This document shows positions 1 to 10,763 of a stretch of 64,000 nucleotides of DNA, one piece after another. The notes under the pieces were generated by a model that saw nothing but the letters and a program-made list of their open reading frames with translations, did not search any database and had not been told where the DNA came from. Origin of the DNA: Candidatus Gastranaerophilales bacterium (lineage in GTDB: Bacteria > Cyanobacteriota > Vampirovibrionia > Gastranaerophilales > Gastranaerophilaceae); the NCBI GenBank assembly GCA_944323285.1, contig CALURV010000016.1, positions 1-64,000 of the forward strand, given 5' to 3'. Each line of letters opens with the position of its first letter. The stretch's first letter is position 1. Made by a program: the position numbers and the translations under genes.

Positions 1-155
1 TATATCAAGTATCAGTAAAAGAAAATGCAATAGAAATGGAAGTAAAAAGATTAGATACAATGGTAACAGCTCTGCAACAACAACTGGAAGCAGTAGAAGA
101 AGCAGAAGGTCAAGCTATAGACAGAGCTACACCGAAATTCAAAGGCGTTGGCTAG
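1..155 (+). CDS. C-terminal fragment of a small coiled protein, 5' end outside window
   Basis: An open frame enters from the left edge and ends at TAG 153-155. It gives about 50 residues that are mostly helical and rich in Gln, Glu and Ala (for example TALQQQLEAVEEAEGQAI), ending in KFKGVG. The heptad-like spacing suggests a short coiled coil. A strong terminator follows directly. No family is recognised. Because the start is missing, total length and function cannot be stated. Confidence 0.5.
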   Translation, partial: YQVSVKENAIEMEVKRLDTMVTALQQQLEAVEEAEGQAIDRATPKFKGVG

Positions 156-177
156 AGTTAGTTTTAAAAATAAAAAA

Positions 178-207
178 AGAGGAAACAACCTGTTTCCTCT
201 TTTTTTA
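178..207. terminator. Bidirectional intrinsic terminator between convergent genes
   Basis: A perfect 10-bp stem (AGAGGAAACA / TGTTTCCTCT) with a 3-nt loop is followed by a run of T on the + strand and preceded by a run of A, so it works in both directions. It serves the partial gene on the left and pgi on the right. Confidence 0.85.
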
Positions 208-218
208 TTTTTATTCTC

Positions 219-1454
219 TTATTCAGCCATTGCTTTTCTAACTTCTTTTTTATATATTTCAACGTTTGGTTGAAGTACTTCAGGAAGTGCAACATCAGAA
301 TCAGTAATATCTCCATCAATTTGTCTTAAGATATTACCTGTATATAGTGTTTCAAAGTGTTTAAACTCAATAAATTTTGCAAGAGTTGTTAAAGATAAAT
401 CTTTTAATTCAACAACAGATACAGGATGCATATTTGAGTATGCGCTGATAACACCTGTTAAAACTGCTTTTGTAACTTTATCCTGCGGTGTAACAAATAC
501 AAAAGTAAAAAATGAATCTTTATTAGCGCTGTCTAAATCAGCTTCAGCATTATAGTGAAGATACCCTGGTCCAACATTTGTATCTGTTGAAATTCTTGCT
601 TTTAATGATTCATTTTTTAACTGTTTTTCCCATAAAGTAGTACCGGAAAATGCATCACCAAAATATTCTATAAAATGTTTTTGTTTCCCGTTTAATCTTG
701 ATTGTACATTAAATACAGCTTGTTGAAGTGCTATATTTTTATCTAAATCTGTATTTAAATACTCTTTTTGAGCATCTAAAGATGATTTCAACATTGCAAT
801 TACATCTTCTTTTTGAACACCAACAAAAGCGAGAGTAAATATGGTAGCATCGTCAAATATAGAAAATCTTCCGCCCACATCATCATGAACACAGCCTGAA
901 AGTTTTATGTCACCTGCATTTACCATTTTACGAAGATTGCTTTTTTCACTTGAAACGTCTGTCATTGCTATAAATCTGTCTGAAACATCATCTTTTTCAA
1001 GAAATTCTTGCATTACTTTTTTTGCATTCTCATAAGCTACTGTTGTCTCAATAGTTCCTCCTGATTTAGAAACAACTAAAAATTGTGTTTTTGCTAAATC
1101 CAAAGAATTGATGAATCTTCTGAAACTTTCTGGGTCAACTGATGAGAAGAAGTGAACATGTTCTTCTTTACCAATCATCCTTATTAACGATTCTGTAGTG
1201 TGTCTTGAACCGCCGATACCTAAGATTGCCAAATCTGTATATTTATTATCTTTAGCTTTTTCAGCCATTTCATATAAAGAATCAATTGTTTTTAATTGAT
1301 TTTCAGGTAAAAATTCTATCCAGTTTAAAAATTGTCCTTTTTTTCCGGCTCTTTCTTTAATTGATTCAACAGCTATTTTAGCATTTTCACTGTATTTTGA
1401 GAGATTTGAAGTATCAAGTTTTAAAGTAACTTCCTTCATAATAGTTTCTGTCAT
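219..1454 (-). CDS. pgi: Glucose-6-phosphate isomerase
   Basis: A 411-residue protein that should interconvert glucose-6-phosphate and fructose-6-phosphate in the cytoplasm. It carries the two-SIS-domain signatures of the family: ILGIGGS near residue 80, the sugar-phosphate loop SKSGGTIET near 130, GGRFSIF near 195, and a TTLWEKQ stretch near 270. It is shorter than the roughly 450 residues common for bacterial enzymes, but both SIS domains are present. The start is ATG with AAGGAT upstream on the minus strand. It sits alone between a terminator and the YtxH operon. Phosphoglucose isomerase is the best assignment; a related aldose isomerase is much less likely. Confidence 0.88.
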   Translation of the reverse strand: MTETIMKEVTLKLDTSNLSKYSENAKIAVESIKERAGKKGQFLNWIEFLPENQLKTIDSLYEMAEKAKDNKYTDLAILGIGGSRHTTESLIRMIGKEEHVHFFSSVDPESFRRFINSLDLAKTQFLVVSKSGGTIETTVAYENAKKVMQEFLEKDDVSDRFIAMTDVSSEKSNLRKMVNAGDIKLSGCVHDDVGGRFSIFDDATIFTLAFVGVQKEDVIAMLKSSLDAQKEYLNTDLDKNIALQQAVFNVQSRLNGKQKHFIEYFGDAFSGTTLWEKQLKNESLKARISTDTNVGPGYLHYNAEADLDSANKDSFFTFVFVTPQDKVTKAVLTGVISAYSNMHPVSVVELKDLSLTTLAKFIEFKHFETLYTGNILRQIDGDITDSDVALPEVLQPNVEIYKKEVRKAMAE

Positions 1455-1518
1455 TATTTTAATCCTTTTTTTATTATTACAGTTTATATTATCTTATGAA
1501 GAAAAATAATTGCAAATA

Positions 1519-1547
1519 AGAAAATCCGAGAATTTCTCGGATTTTCT
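1519..1547 (-). terminator. Intrinsic terminator of the YtxH operon
   Basis: A near-continuous palindrome (AAAATCCGAGAA / TTCTCGGATTTT around one central base) lies just downstream of the stop of the leftward YtxH gene and is followed by T-rich sequence on the minus strand. Confidence 0.75.
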
Positions 1548-1581
1548 TATAAAATAAATAAAAACATGTTTATTGTTTATT

Positions 1582-1851
1582 TTATGCTTCTTCAGTTTGT
1601 TTTTGTCTGTTTATAACCTCTTGAAGTTTTGATATTAACTGATCTCCTTTAGATTGCATATCACTAACAATACCATCTGCTTTGTCTTGAATTTCAGAAA
1701 CCGCATCATGAGCTTTATCGCATATTTCTTTAGACTTATCAGCTAATAATTCACGAGTTTCTTCTCCGGATTGAGGGGCAAGAAGAACACCTATTAAACC
1801 GCCTACAATACTACCTATTGCGAATCCGGCAACGAATTTACCTATTGACAT
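1582..1851 (-). CDS. YtxH-domain membrane protein
   Basis: An 89-residue protein. It has an N-terminal glycine-rich hydrophobic segment (residues 4-25), then APQSGEETRELL, which is the YtxH-domain signature, then an amphipathic helical tail of about 60 residues. YtxH proteins are small membrane-anchored proteins linked to general stress in Firmicutes and are widespread elsewhere; their mechanism is unknown. Its start overlaps the end of the DUF948 gene by 10 nt, so translation is probably coupled. It is the last gene of a YtxH-DUF948-YtxH operon. Confidence 0.8.
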   Translation of the reverse strand: MSIGKFVAGFAIGSIVGGLIGVLLAPQSGEETRELLADKSKEICDKAHDAVSEIQDKADGIVSDMQSKGDQLISKLQEVINRQKQTEEA

Positions 1852-2216
1852 TTTTTATCTCCTTTTTTTTTAAATAAATTAAAACCGCTTACTAATCCAC
1901 TAAGAAAACCACCTGTTCCTTTTACTTTTCCAAATGCAATACAAGAAGCACCTAGTAGAGTTGTTAAAATCTTTTTAACTAATTCAAGTTGATTATTTGT
2001 TACTTTTGAAACATTATTAACTGTTGACAGAATATTGTTAACTGATTTTAAAGCAGGTTCTAGTTCTTTTTTTGTAACATCTGTTATATCTTTCAAATTA
2101 ATCATAGTTAAAGTTGCTTCGTTCAAGAATTTAACAAGGAATACACAAATAACAACTAAAACTACTATAGTTACGACAATTAATAAAGCTAAAACGCTTT
2201 CGAGTACTGGTGTCAT
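1842..2216 (-). CDS. DUF948 (YtxG-like) membrane protein
   Basis: A 124-residue protein with one strong N-terminal transmembrane helix (about residues 8-30). A helical cytoplasmic region with repeated LKSVNNILSTVNNVSK-like turns follows, then a basic C-terminus. Membrane helix plus heptad-like region matches DUF948, which is commonly encoded next to YtxH. The gene lies 14 nt downstream of one YtxH gene and overlaps the next. A joint membrane-associated role of the three proteins is inference from the conserved pairing. Confidence 0.72.
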   Translation of the reverse strand: MTPVLESVLALLIVVTIVVLVVICVFLVKFLNEATLTMINLKDITDVTKKELEPALKSVNNILSTVNNVSKVTNNQLELVKKILTTLLGASCIAFGKVKGTGGFLSGLVSGFNLFKKKGDKKCQ

Positions 2217-2230
2217 ATGTTTTCTCCTTA

Positions 2231-2542
2231 TTAATTTACTTCAAAATCAGTTGTTTCTTTTTCTTTTGCTTTAGCTAATTGTTTTGCTTTAATAGAATCA
2301 CTGATTTTATTATATTGTTGTTCTAATCTGTATCTGATAACATCAATCGAAGTTAAAGCTTGTTTTTTTGCTTCCTTAATTTCAGGTGTATATTTTTGTG
2401 CAATATCAGTAATAACATTTTCAACATCTTGTCTTGTTTCTTCTCCTGATTTGGGAGCATATAATACAGCAGCTATAACGCCACCTACAACTCCAAACAG
2501 TAAACCGACACCAAAACTAATTGAATTGTCTTCTTTTGACAT
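2231..2542 (-). CDS. YtxH-domain membrane protein, second paralogue
   Basis: About 103 residues from the start chosen here. MSKEDNSISFGVGLLFGVVGG leads into a hydrophobic segment, then APKSGEETRQDV, the YtxH signature, and a charged helical tail. An ATG four codons upstream (2554) is open, but GGAGGA lies between the two ATGs with correct spacing to the one at 2542, so the shorter start is preferred. It is the first gene of the operon and differs clearly in sequence from the YtxH protein at 1582-1851, so the pair is not a recent duplication. Confidence 0.78.
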   Translation of the reverse strand: MSKEDNSISFGVGLLFGVVGGVIAAVLYAPKSGEETRQDVENVITDIAQKYTPEIKEAKKQALTSIDVIRYRLEQQYNKISDSIKAKQLAKAKEKETTDFEVN

Positions 2543-2570
2543 TTTGTCCTCCATTCACTTTATGAACCAG

Positions 2571-2599
2571 ATTGTAACATTTTTTTTATCTTCTTGCAA
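2571..2599 (-). promoter_or_regulatory. Candidate promoter of the YtxH-DUF948-YtxH operon
   Basis: On the minus strand TTGCAA (2599-2594) and TACAAT (2576-2571) are separated by exactly 17 bp, about 30 bp before the preferred start at 2542. The -10 matches five of six consensus bases and the -35 four of six. Confidence 0.45.
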
Positions 2600-2650
2600 T
2601 TGTACACTTATAATAGAGTACCCGATATTCTAAAAATAGAAACTCTATAT

Positions 2651-2777
2651 TTAATTGTCCGAGAAAAAATTCACGATAAGCTGAAAGTGTGAGTGAATTT
2701 TTTTGAGTGGCATTTTTAAAAGGTGAGTACTTTGTTAGCGAGGATGACTCGGTAACAAAGTGCAATACTAGATTAAA
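2651..2777 (+). repeat. Dispersed palindromic repeat, copy 1 (short form)
   Basis: Begins TTAATTGTCCGAG and ends AATACTAGATTAAA. It contains two imperfect hairpins: AAAAATTCAC with GTGAATTTTT, then GAGTACTTTGTTA with TAACAAAGTGC. Copies 2 and 3 share both ends but carry about 55 bp more in the middle. There is no coding potential. It fills the gap between the YtxH operon and fba. Confidence 0.8.
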
Positions 2778-2845
2778 TTTGTTATTGTAATGAAATTATT
2801 TTTGATGTAGATTAATAACGTTATATAAACAAGAGGAGACTACTA

Positions 2846-3805
2846 ATGAGCGAAAGAAAATTAGTTGGAACAAATGAAATGTTCAAAAAAGCATTAGCCG
2901 GCGGTTATGCTATTGGTGCTTACAATGTAAACAATATGGAAATTTTACAAGGTATTGCAGAAGCTGCTGAAGAAACTCAATCACCTATTATTCTTCAAGT
3001 ATCTGCAGGTGCCAGAAAATATGCTAACCAAACATATTTAATTAAATTAGTTGAAGCTGCATTAGCTACAACTACAGTACCTATTGCTCTTCACTTAGAT
3101 CATGGTGCTGATTTCGAAATTTGTAAGGCATGTATTGATGGTGGTTTCTCATCAGTTATGATTGATGGTTCTAGATTCCCATTTGAAGAAAATGTTGCAT
3201 TAACAAAGAAAGTTGTTGAATATGCACACGCTAGAGGAGTTTCAGTTGAAGCTGAACTTGGTAAATTAGCTGGTGTTGAGGACGATGTTAATGTTGATGC
3301 TAAAGATGCTAAATATACTAACGTAAAAGAAGCTGTTGAATTTGTAAGACAAACAGGTTGTGATTCATTAGCTATTGCTATTGGTACTTCTCATGGCGCT
3401 TATAAATTTAAAGGTGAAGCAAAATTAGATTTTGACAGATTAAAAGAAATAAAAGATGCATTAAAAGAAGCAGGCTTTGGTGATTACCCAATTGTTCTTC
3501 ACGGCTCTTCTTCTGTTCCTAAATATTTAGTTGATAAGTGTAATAAATATGGCGGTAAATTGCCTGATGCACAAGGTGTTCCTGAGGAAATGTTAGCTTA
3601 TGCTTCTAAACATGGTGTTGCTAAAATAAATATTGATACTGATTTAAGATTAGCAATGACGTCTACTATTAGAGAGTTCTTTATTGAACATCCTGAAAAA
3701 TTCGATCCGCGTGAATATATGGGTCCGGGAAGAGCAGCTGTAAAAGAACTTGTAATGCATAAAATGAGAGATGTATTAGGTACAGCAGGTCACGCTCAAG
3801 ACTAA
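2846..3805 (+). CDS. fba: Class II fructose-bisphosphate aldolase
   Basis: A 319-residue zinc-dependent aldolase that cleaves fructose-1,6-bisphosphate to dihydroxyacetone phosphate and glyceraldehyde-3-phosphate. Metal and active-site elements are visible: HLDHG (H83, D85, H86), AELGKLAG near residue 136, GTSHGAYKF (H183) and VLHGSSS (H219), followed by NIDTDLR. These are the ligand set and phosphate loops of the class II family. The start has AGAGGAG seven bases upstream. It has its own terminator and is monocistronic. With pgi and pyk in the window it supports a working Embden-Meyerhof route. Confidence 0.95.
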   Translation: MSERKLVGTNEMFKKALAGGYAIGAYNVNNMEILQGIAEAAEETQSPIILQVSAGARKYANQTYLIKLVEAALATTTVPIALHLDHGADFEICKACIDGGFSSVMIDGSRFPFEENVALTKKVVEYAHARGVSVEAELGKLAGVEDDVNVDAKDAKYTNVKEAVEFVRQTGCDSLAIAIGTSHGAYKFKGEAKLDFDRLKEIKDALKEAGFGDYPIVLHGSSSVPKYLVDKCNKYGGKLPDAQGVPEEMLAYASKHGVAKINIDTDLRLAMTSTIREFFIEHPEKFDPREYMGPGRAAVKELVMHKMRDVLGTAGHAQD

Positions 3806-3829
3806 TTATTTACTGATTTTGTAAATTTA

Positions 3830-3866
3830 AATAAGGTAAAGAGATTTTCCTTTACCTTATTTTTAT
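3830..3866 (+). terminator. Terminator after fba
   Basis: Stem ATAAGGTAAAG / CTTTACCTTAT followed by TTTTTA, 25 bp after the fba stop. Confidence 0.8.
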
Positions 3867-3910
3867 ATATAATAATTTAGTAAAAAGAATTTATAAGGAT
3901 TTAATGACTT

Positions 3911-4972
3911 ATGTTGAAGTATTTTAGAGGCTCTTTTATTGTTACTATAATTGGGGTTTTACTGGCTTATTTCTGGGGAGAACATTCACATCCGGGAAGT
4001 GGATTTATAACATTATTTATTGTAGCTTTCTTATCTATACTTGAAGTTACTTTATCTTTTGATAATGCTGTAATAAATGCAATTAAGTTAGAGAAGATGT
4101 CAGATAAATGGCGTCATAGATTTCTAACTTGGGGTATTGCAATTGCTGTTTTTGGTATGAGATTTTTATTTCCTATTTTAGTTGTTGCTGCATTCTCGGG
4201 TCTTAGCGTTATTGGTGTAACAAAATTGGCTTTGTATGATGTAGATAAATATGCTTATTATCTTCACATTGTACATGCTCCATTAGTTACTTTTGGCGGT
4301 GCTTTCCTTTTAATGATTTTTCTTGCTTACTTTTTTCATGAAGAAAAAGAAGTGCATTGGATTAGTTTTTTAGAAAAAAAATTGATTAAACTTAATTGTG
4401 TAAAATATATAGATGTTGTTTTTGCCCTATTATCATTACTTATATTGCAGCATTTTATACCTGAAGAACAAAAAAATTCTGTTATAATGGCAGGTTTTAT
4501 AGGTATTATTCTTTATCTTGTAGTAGATAGTATTAGTAATTTACTTGAACAAATTGCAGAAAAGAAAGCTGCAATTATGGGTACTGCTGCAAAACTTGGC
4601 TTTATAGGGTTTTTATATTTAGAATTAATTGATGCTTCTTTTTCTTTAGATGGTGTTTTAGGTGCTTTTGCTATTAGTAAAGATATAATAATAATTTGTA
4701 TAGGTCTTGCAATAGGAGCTATGTTTGTTCGTTCTTTAACAATTTATATGGTAGATATGAAAACATTAAAACAGTATTTATATTTAGAACATGGTGCTCA
4801 TTGGGCTATAGGTTTCTTAGCTATAATTATGTTTATAAGTACTCGCATCGAAATTCCTGAAGTTATAACAGGCGGGGTCGGACTTATTATTGTTAGTGCT
4901 GCATTTATTTCTTCAATAATACATAATAAAAAGCAGTTAAGGGAAAAAGTAAAAGAAATTTGTGAAAAATAA
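3911..4972 (+). CDS. DUF475 integral membrane protein (TerC/LysE superfamily-like)
   Basis: A 353-residue protein with about nine hydrophobic segments. Two internally similar acidic motifs sit within membrane segments: EVTLSFDNAVINA near residue 46 and ELIDASFSLDGVLGAFAIS near 236. This duplicated E-x-x-x-S-x-D pattern is typical of DUF475 and the related TerC proteins, which are thought to handle metal ions. The exact substrate is unknown. An ATG at 3904 is out of frame and stops quickly, so 3911 is used. The gene stands alone between two terminators. Confidence 0.78.
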   Translation: MLKYFRGSFIVTIIGVLLAYFWGEHSHPGSGFITLFIVAFLSILEVTLSFDNAVINAIKLEKMSDKWRHRFLTWGIAIAVFGMRFLFPILVVAAFSGLSVIGVTKLALYDVDKYAYYLHIVHAPLVTFGGAFLLMIFLAYFFHEEKEVHWISFLEKKLIKLNCVKYIDVVFALLSLLILQHFIPEEQKNSVIMAGFIGIILYLVVDSISNLLEQIAEKKAAIMGTAAKLGFIGFLYLELIDASFSLDGVLGAFAISKDIIIICIGLAIGAMFVRSLTIYMVDMKTLKQYLYLEHGAHWAIGFLAIIMFISTRIEIPEVITGGVGLIIVSAAFISSIIHNKKQLREKVKEICEK

Positions 4973-4973
4973 T

Positions 4974-5003
4974 AAAAAGGCTTTCTTTAAGAAAGCCTTT
5001 TTA
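4974..5003 (+). terminator. Terminator after the DUF475 gene
   Basis: Stem AAAGGCTTTCTT / AAGAAAGCCTTT followed by TTTAG, directly after the stop codon; A-rich on the left, so possibly bidirectional. Confidence 0.85.
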
Positions 5004-5004
5004 G

Positions 5005-5033
5005 TTGATAAAAGAATATTTTAATAGTAAAAT
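5005..5033 (+). promoter_or_regulatory. Promoter of fabI
   Basis: TTGATA (5005-5010) and TAAAAT (5028-5033) are spaced by exactly 17 bp, about 35 bp before the fabI start. GAAGGGG lies near 5056 as the ribosome binding site. Confidence 0.6.
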
Positions 5034-5068
5034 TAAAGAAAAGTTAACAGGTTTAGAAGGGGTATAAT

Positions 5069-5860
5069 ATGAAATTAATGGAAGGTAAAAGAGGCGTTAT
5101 ATTTGGTGTTTCTAATACACATGGTATTGCATACGGTATTGCAAAACAACTTTTTGAAGCAGGTGCTGATATAGCTTTTACATATGCCGGTGAAGTTATG
5201 GAGAAAAGAGTTCGTCCTATAGCAGAAGGTATGAATGCTAAAGTTATAATGTCTTGCGACGTAACTAAAGAAGATGAGGTCAAAGCTGTATTTTCTGAAC
5301 TTGAAAAAGTATATGGAAAAATTGATTTTGTTGTTCATGCGGTTGCTTTTGCGAATAGAGAAGATTTAACAGGTGAATTTATTAATACATCTAAAGCCGG
5401 TTGGGATTTAGCAATGGGTGTTAGTGCATATTCTCTTGTTTCTTTAGCCAGAAATGCAAGACCGATAATGAATCAAGGTGGTTCAATTCTTGCATTAACA
5501 TATCTTGGCGGAGAAAAGGTTGTTGCTAACTATAATATTATGGGTGTTGCAAAATCAGCTTTAGAATCTTCAGCCAGATATTTAGCAGAAAATTTAGGTA
5601 AGGACGGAATTAGAGTTAACTGCTTATCATCAGGTGCTGTAAAAACGCTTGCTGCTTCAGGAATAGATGGCTTTGGCAAAATGCTTAAAGCCGCTGTTTT
5701 AAAAGCTCCTTTAAAGAGAAATGTTACTCTTGAAGATGTCGGTAAAACAGGGTTATATTTGTTATCTGATTTATCATCAGGTGTTACAGGGGAAGTTATT
5801 CATGTTGACTGCGGATGTCATTGTGTTTATGCTTCACAGGATGAAATGGCTCTTGTTTAA
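5069..5860 (+). CDS. fabI: Enoyl-[acyl-carrier-protein] reductase, FabI type
   Basis: A 263-residue short-chain dehydrogenase fold enzyme for the last reduction of each fatty-acid elongation cycle. The N-terminal nucleotide site reads GVSNTHGIAYGIAK, the altered Rossmann loop of FabI rather than GxxxGxG. The catalytic Y-x6-K is Y155 and K162 (in ANYNIMGVAK) with the upstream Y145. The C-terminal part has TGEVIHVDCG, typical of FabI. Start ATG 5069 and a second ATG at 5078 are both open; the first is kept for its better-spaced AGAAGGGG. It is monocistronic. Confidence 0.93.
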   Translation: MKLMEGKRGVIFGVSNTHGIAYGIAKQLFEAGADIAFTYAGEVMEKRVRPIAEGMNAKVIMSCDVTKEDEVKAVFSELEKVYGKIDFVVHAVAFANREDLTGEFINTSKAGWDLAMGVSAYSLVSLARNARPIMNQGGSILALTYLGGEKVVANYNIMGVAKSALESSARYLAENLGKDGIRVNCLSSGAVKTLAASGIDGFGKMLKAAVLKAPLKRNVTLEDVGKTGLYLLSDLSSGVTGEVIHVDCGCHCVYASQDEMALV

Positions 5861-5888
5861 AATAAGTAATGAAAAAATAATATTTCAA

Positions 5889-5919
5889 TAAAAAACGGAT
5901 AAATTTTTATCCGTTTTTG
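5889..5919 (+). terminator. Terminator after fabI
   Basis: Stem AAAAACGGATAAA / TTTATCCGTTTTT, about 30 bp after the fabI stop. Confidence 0.85.
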
Positions 5920-5930
5920 TTTAACTTAAA

Positions 5931-6112
5931 TTATCTGTCTGAGAAAAAATTCACAATAAACAGAAAGTATGAATGTTTTTTATAAAATGAACAAAAATTT
6001 TGTTTTTTAGTCATCTTGTATTTGTAGTGAAACGAAGATGAGTTAAGCTTTCAAAAGGTGAGTACTTTGTTATCGAGTCATTATCACTAACAAAGTGCGA
6101 TACTAGATTAAA
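5931..6112 (+). repeat. Dispersed palindromic repeat, copy 2 (long form)
   Basis: Starts TTATCTGTCTGAGAAAAAAT and ends GCGATACTAGATTAAAT. It keeps the hairpin arms AAAAAATTCAC and GAGTACTTTGTTA / TAACAAAGTGC and adds a middle part (AAAATTTTGTTTTT, then GAAACGAAGATGAG) that is shared with copy 3 and absent from copy 1. It ends three bases before the stop of the neighbouring leftward gene. Confidence 0.82.
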
Positions 6113-6115
6113 TAA

Positions 6116-7135
6116 TTAACAAAAAAGATAGTTTTCATCTGGGTTTTCATCTATTTCCTCATCTTCATAATAATCTTCTTCTTCGAAATATTCTTCTGCT
6201 TGTTGTTCTTCTGCAGATAGCATTTGAATGGACTTCATTTTCTCTTGTATTATTGTTTGAAGGTTTTCTATAAACTGTAAATTAATATCAGCATCAGTAT
6301 TTTTAGTTTTTTCTTTATATGCAGATAATCTCTTTTGTATTATATAAAGTACATCTTCTTGTGTTATCCATTTATTGCGAATGGTTTTTAATACAGGGCT
6401 ACTAATATGTTTAATTGATAATAAGAAGTCATATAAATCTTTGTTTTCTGGTTTATATAATTCATTTAAAATTTCTTGAGAAGAGTCAAGTTTTCCAAGT
6501 TCAGATAAAATAAGTTCTTTATAGACTGTTTCATCATCAAAAGAACTAATATCTTCATTTCCTAAATTATTTCCTCCATAACTTTGGGTAACAGACTTTG
6601 AACCAGGCATTATAATTGTTAGATACTTATTATCTCGTCCATGATATTCAAATGCAAGTTGATTTATACTTCTTCCTCCTGGGAAATGATAATCAGCAGG
6701 ACTTATTAATCTGCCATCTGATAATTGATAAAGTTCATATATATTGCCATCTATGCCTATTGCCAAAACAACCTTAGTTAAACCATCATAACCAGGGTTA
6801 ATTTCGTCTTCAGGATCATCATCAATGCTGTCATCTATAGCACTTACATTATTAGCTGAATCTTCACTACTAGTTGCTATACTATTTTTGTTTTCCCCAG
6901 TACTATCATCGCTTGGTTCTTTGGGGTCATTTGATTCTTTAGTGTTATTTATTATATTTTCGTTTTTCTTATTATGTATTAAAAAATAACCTGCAGCTGC
7001 AAGACAACTTAAGGTGAGTAATATTTTTTTCCCTGTATCTTTTAATTTAGATTTTTGGCTCTTTGCACTTCTATCTTCTTTAACAGTTGTTTCTTTTTTA
7101 TTGATTATTGGACTTTTTATTTTATTAATAATCAT
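6116..7135 (-). CDS. Unknown one-TM protein with acidic C-terminus
   Basis: A 339-residue protein without a recognised family. It has a basic N-terminus (residues 1-37), one hydrophobic helix (about 38-53), and a low-complexity Asn/Ser/Asp/Glu linker to about 115. A compact region follows at about 118-180 (VVLAIGIDGNIYELYQLSDG), then a helical part, and a very acidic tail (EEYFEEEDYYEDEE) ending in Cys. The start has AAAGGAG eight bases upstream. Membrane anchorage with the C-terminal part on one side is inferred. Both flanks carry the dispersed repeat, in opposite orientations, which no other gene here shows. Confidence 0.7.
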   Translation of the reverse strand: MIINKIKSPIINKKETTVKEDRSAKSQKSKLKDTGKKILLTLSCLAAAGYFLIHNKKNENIINNTKESNDPKEPSDDSTGENKNSIATSSEDSANNVSAIDDSIDDDPEDEINPGYDGLTKVVLAIGIDGNIYELYQLSDGRLISPADYHFPGGRSINQLAFEYHGRDNKYLTIIMPGSKSVTQSYGGNNLGNEDISSFDDETVYKELILSELGKLDSSQEILNELYKPENKDLYDFLLSIKHISSPVLKTIRNKWITQEDVLYIIQKRLSAYKEKTKNTDADINLQFIENLQTIIQEKMKSIQMLSAEEQQAEEYFEEEDYYEDEEIDENPDENYLFC

Positions 7136-7258
7136 AATATTTCTCCTTTGTCGTCAATAAAGTATATGATTAAAAAAAATTGCTTAAATTAAGATTTTTT
7201 TTATAAAAAGTTAATAATTAAAAATATATTGTACTGAAGAAGTTGAAAATTGGCAGCT

Positions 7259-7414
7259 ATGATGACTCGGTAACAAAGTGCTCACCTTTAGAAAACTCTG
7301 CTCATCTCCGTTTTACTACGTATGCAAATTCATTGAAAAACAAAATTTTGGGTTCGTTTTGCAAAAAAAATCATTCACACTTGTTGCTTATCGTGAATTT
7401 TTTCTCAGACAATT
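7259..7414 (-). repeat. Dispersed palindromic repeat, copy 3 (inverted, right arm missing)
   Basis: Read on the minus strand it runs TAATTGTCTGAGAAAAAATT, the first hairpin, the AAAATTTTG / AAACGGAGATGAG middle part and GGTGAGCACTTTGTTACC, then stops inside the second hairpin. The TAACAAAGTGCGATACTAG arm of copies 1 and 2 is absent. An open frame across this stretch (7243-7458) is not a gene. The rest of the gap 7136-7503 holds only A/T-rich leader sequence. Confidence 0.8.
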
Positions 7415-7439
7415 ATATGTTAATCTTTTATAACATATT

Positions 7440-7469
7440 TTGTTTTTGGGAAAAATAATGTAATATAAA
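7440..7469 (+). promoter_or_regulatory. Candidate promoter of lemA
   Basis: TTGTTT (7440-7445) and TATAAA (7464-7469) are separated by 18 bp, 35 bp before the lemA start. Confidence 0.4.
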
Positions 7470-7503
7470 AGTTTGTAGTATAGAATTAAATAGAAGGATA
7501 TTT

Positions 7504-8139
7504 ATGGTAACTTTTGCTTTATTAATAATTATAATTGGTGTAGCTCTGCTTTTATTTTCATTGAAAGCAACATTTGCAATGATTACAATTGCAATATTGG
7601 TAGTTGGAATAGGTATAGTACTATTATTGTATTCATTATATGCAACAGTTATAAAAAATAAAAACGCTGTATTAGAGGCGTTATCAGGAATAGATGTTCA
7701 ACTTCGAAAAAGATATGATTTAATCCCAAATTTATTAACTATAGCTAAGAAATTTATGGAACATGAAAATGAATTATTTGGGAAAATAACAGAATTAAGG
7801 TCAAAAGCTATAAATTCTAAAATTGGAACTAGAGAAAAATTTAAAGCAGAAGCAGAACTTGATGCACAATTAAAAGCATTAATGGTTAATGTTGAAAATT
7901 ACCCTGCTTTAAAATCAGATGCTACAATGATGCAGGCTATGCAGACTTATAATGAAGTAGAAGAACATATATCAGCTTCAAGAAGATTTTATAATTCAGC
8001 ATTGACTCAGCTTAGAAATTCAATACAAATATTTCCCGGTTCAATATTTGCTGCTTGTGCAGGTAATACTGCAAATTTGAGTTATTTTGAAACTGATGAA
8101 GTATCAAGAAAACCTATTAATGCAAAAGACTTTATATAA
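7504..8139 (+). CDS. lemA: LemA family membrane protein
   Basis: A 211-residue protein. It has two closely spaced hydrophobic helices (residues 4-22 and 25-48), then the LemA core with GIDVQLRKRYDLIPNLL near residue 72, NENE-like helices, YPALKSD near 137, and SRRFYNSA near 160. LemA proteins are coiled-coil membrane proteins of unclear function. The extra first helix is unusual, since most have one. A DUF3137 gene follows 15 bp later; this pairing recurs in bacteria and suggests a shared envelope role. Confidence 0.88.
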   Translation: MVTFALLIIIIGVALLLFSLKATFAMITIAILVVGIGIVLLLYSLYATVIKNKNAVLEALSGIDVQLRKRYDLIPNLLTIAKKFMEHENELFGKITELRSKAINSKIGTREKFKAEAELDAQLKALMVNVENYPALKSDATMMQAMQTYNEVEEHISASRRFYNSALTQLRNSIQIFPGSIFAACAGNTANLSYFETDEVSRKPINAKDFI

Positions 8140-8154
8140 TTTGGATGTATAATT

Positions 8155-10677
<2,523 letters not shown>

Positions 10678-10763
10678 ATATTTATCTCCCCTTTGCCTAT
10701 CTAAACCTTTGTTATTAGAACACAAAAATGCTTTTTTTTCAATTATTTATTTATGTTTTTCTG

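Noticed and set aside
7243-7458. A 71-codon open frame on the + strand
   Set aside because: It lies almost wholly within inverted repeat copy 3 and has no ribosome binding site.
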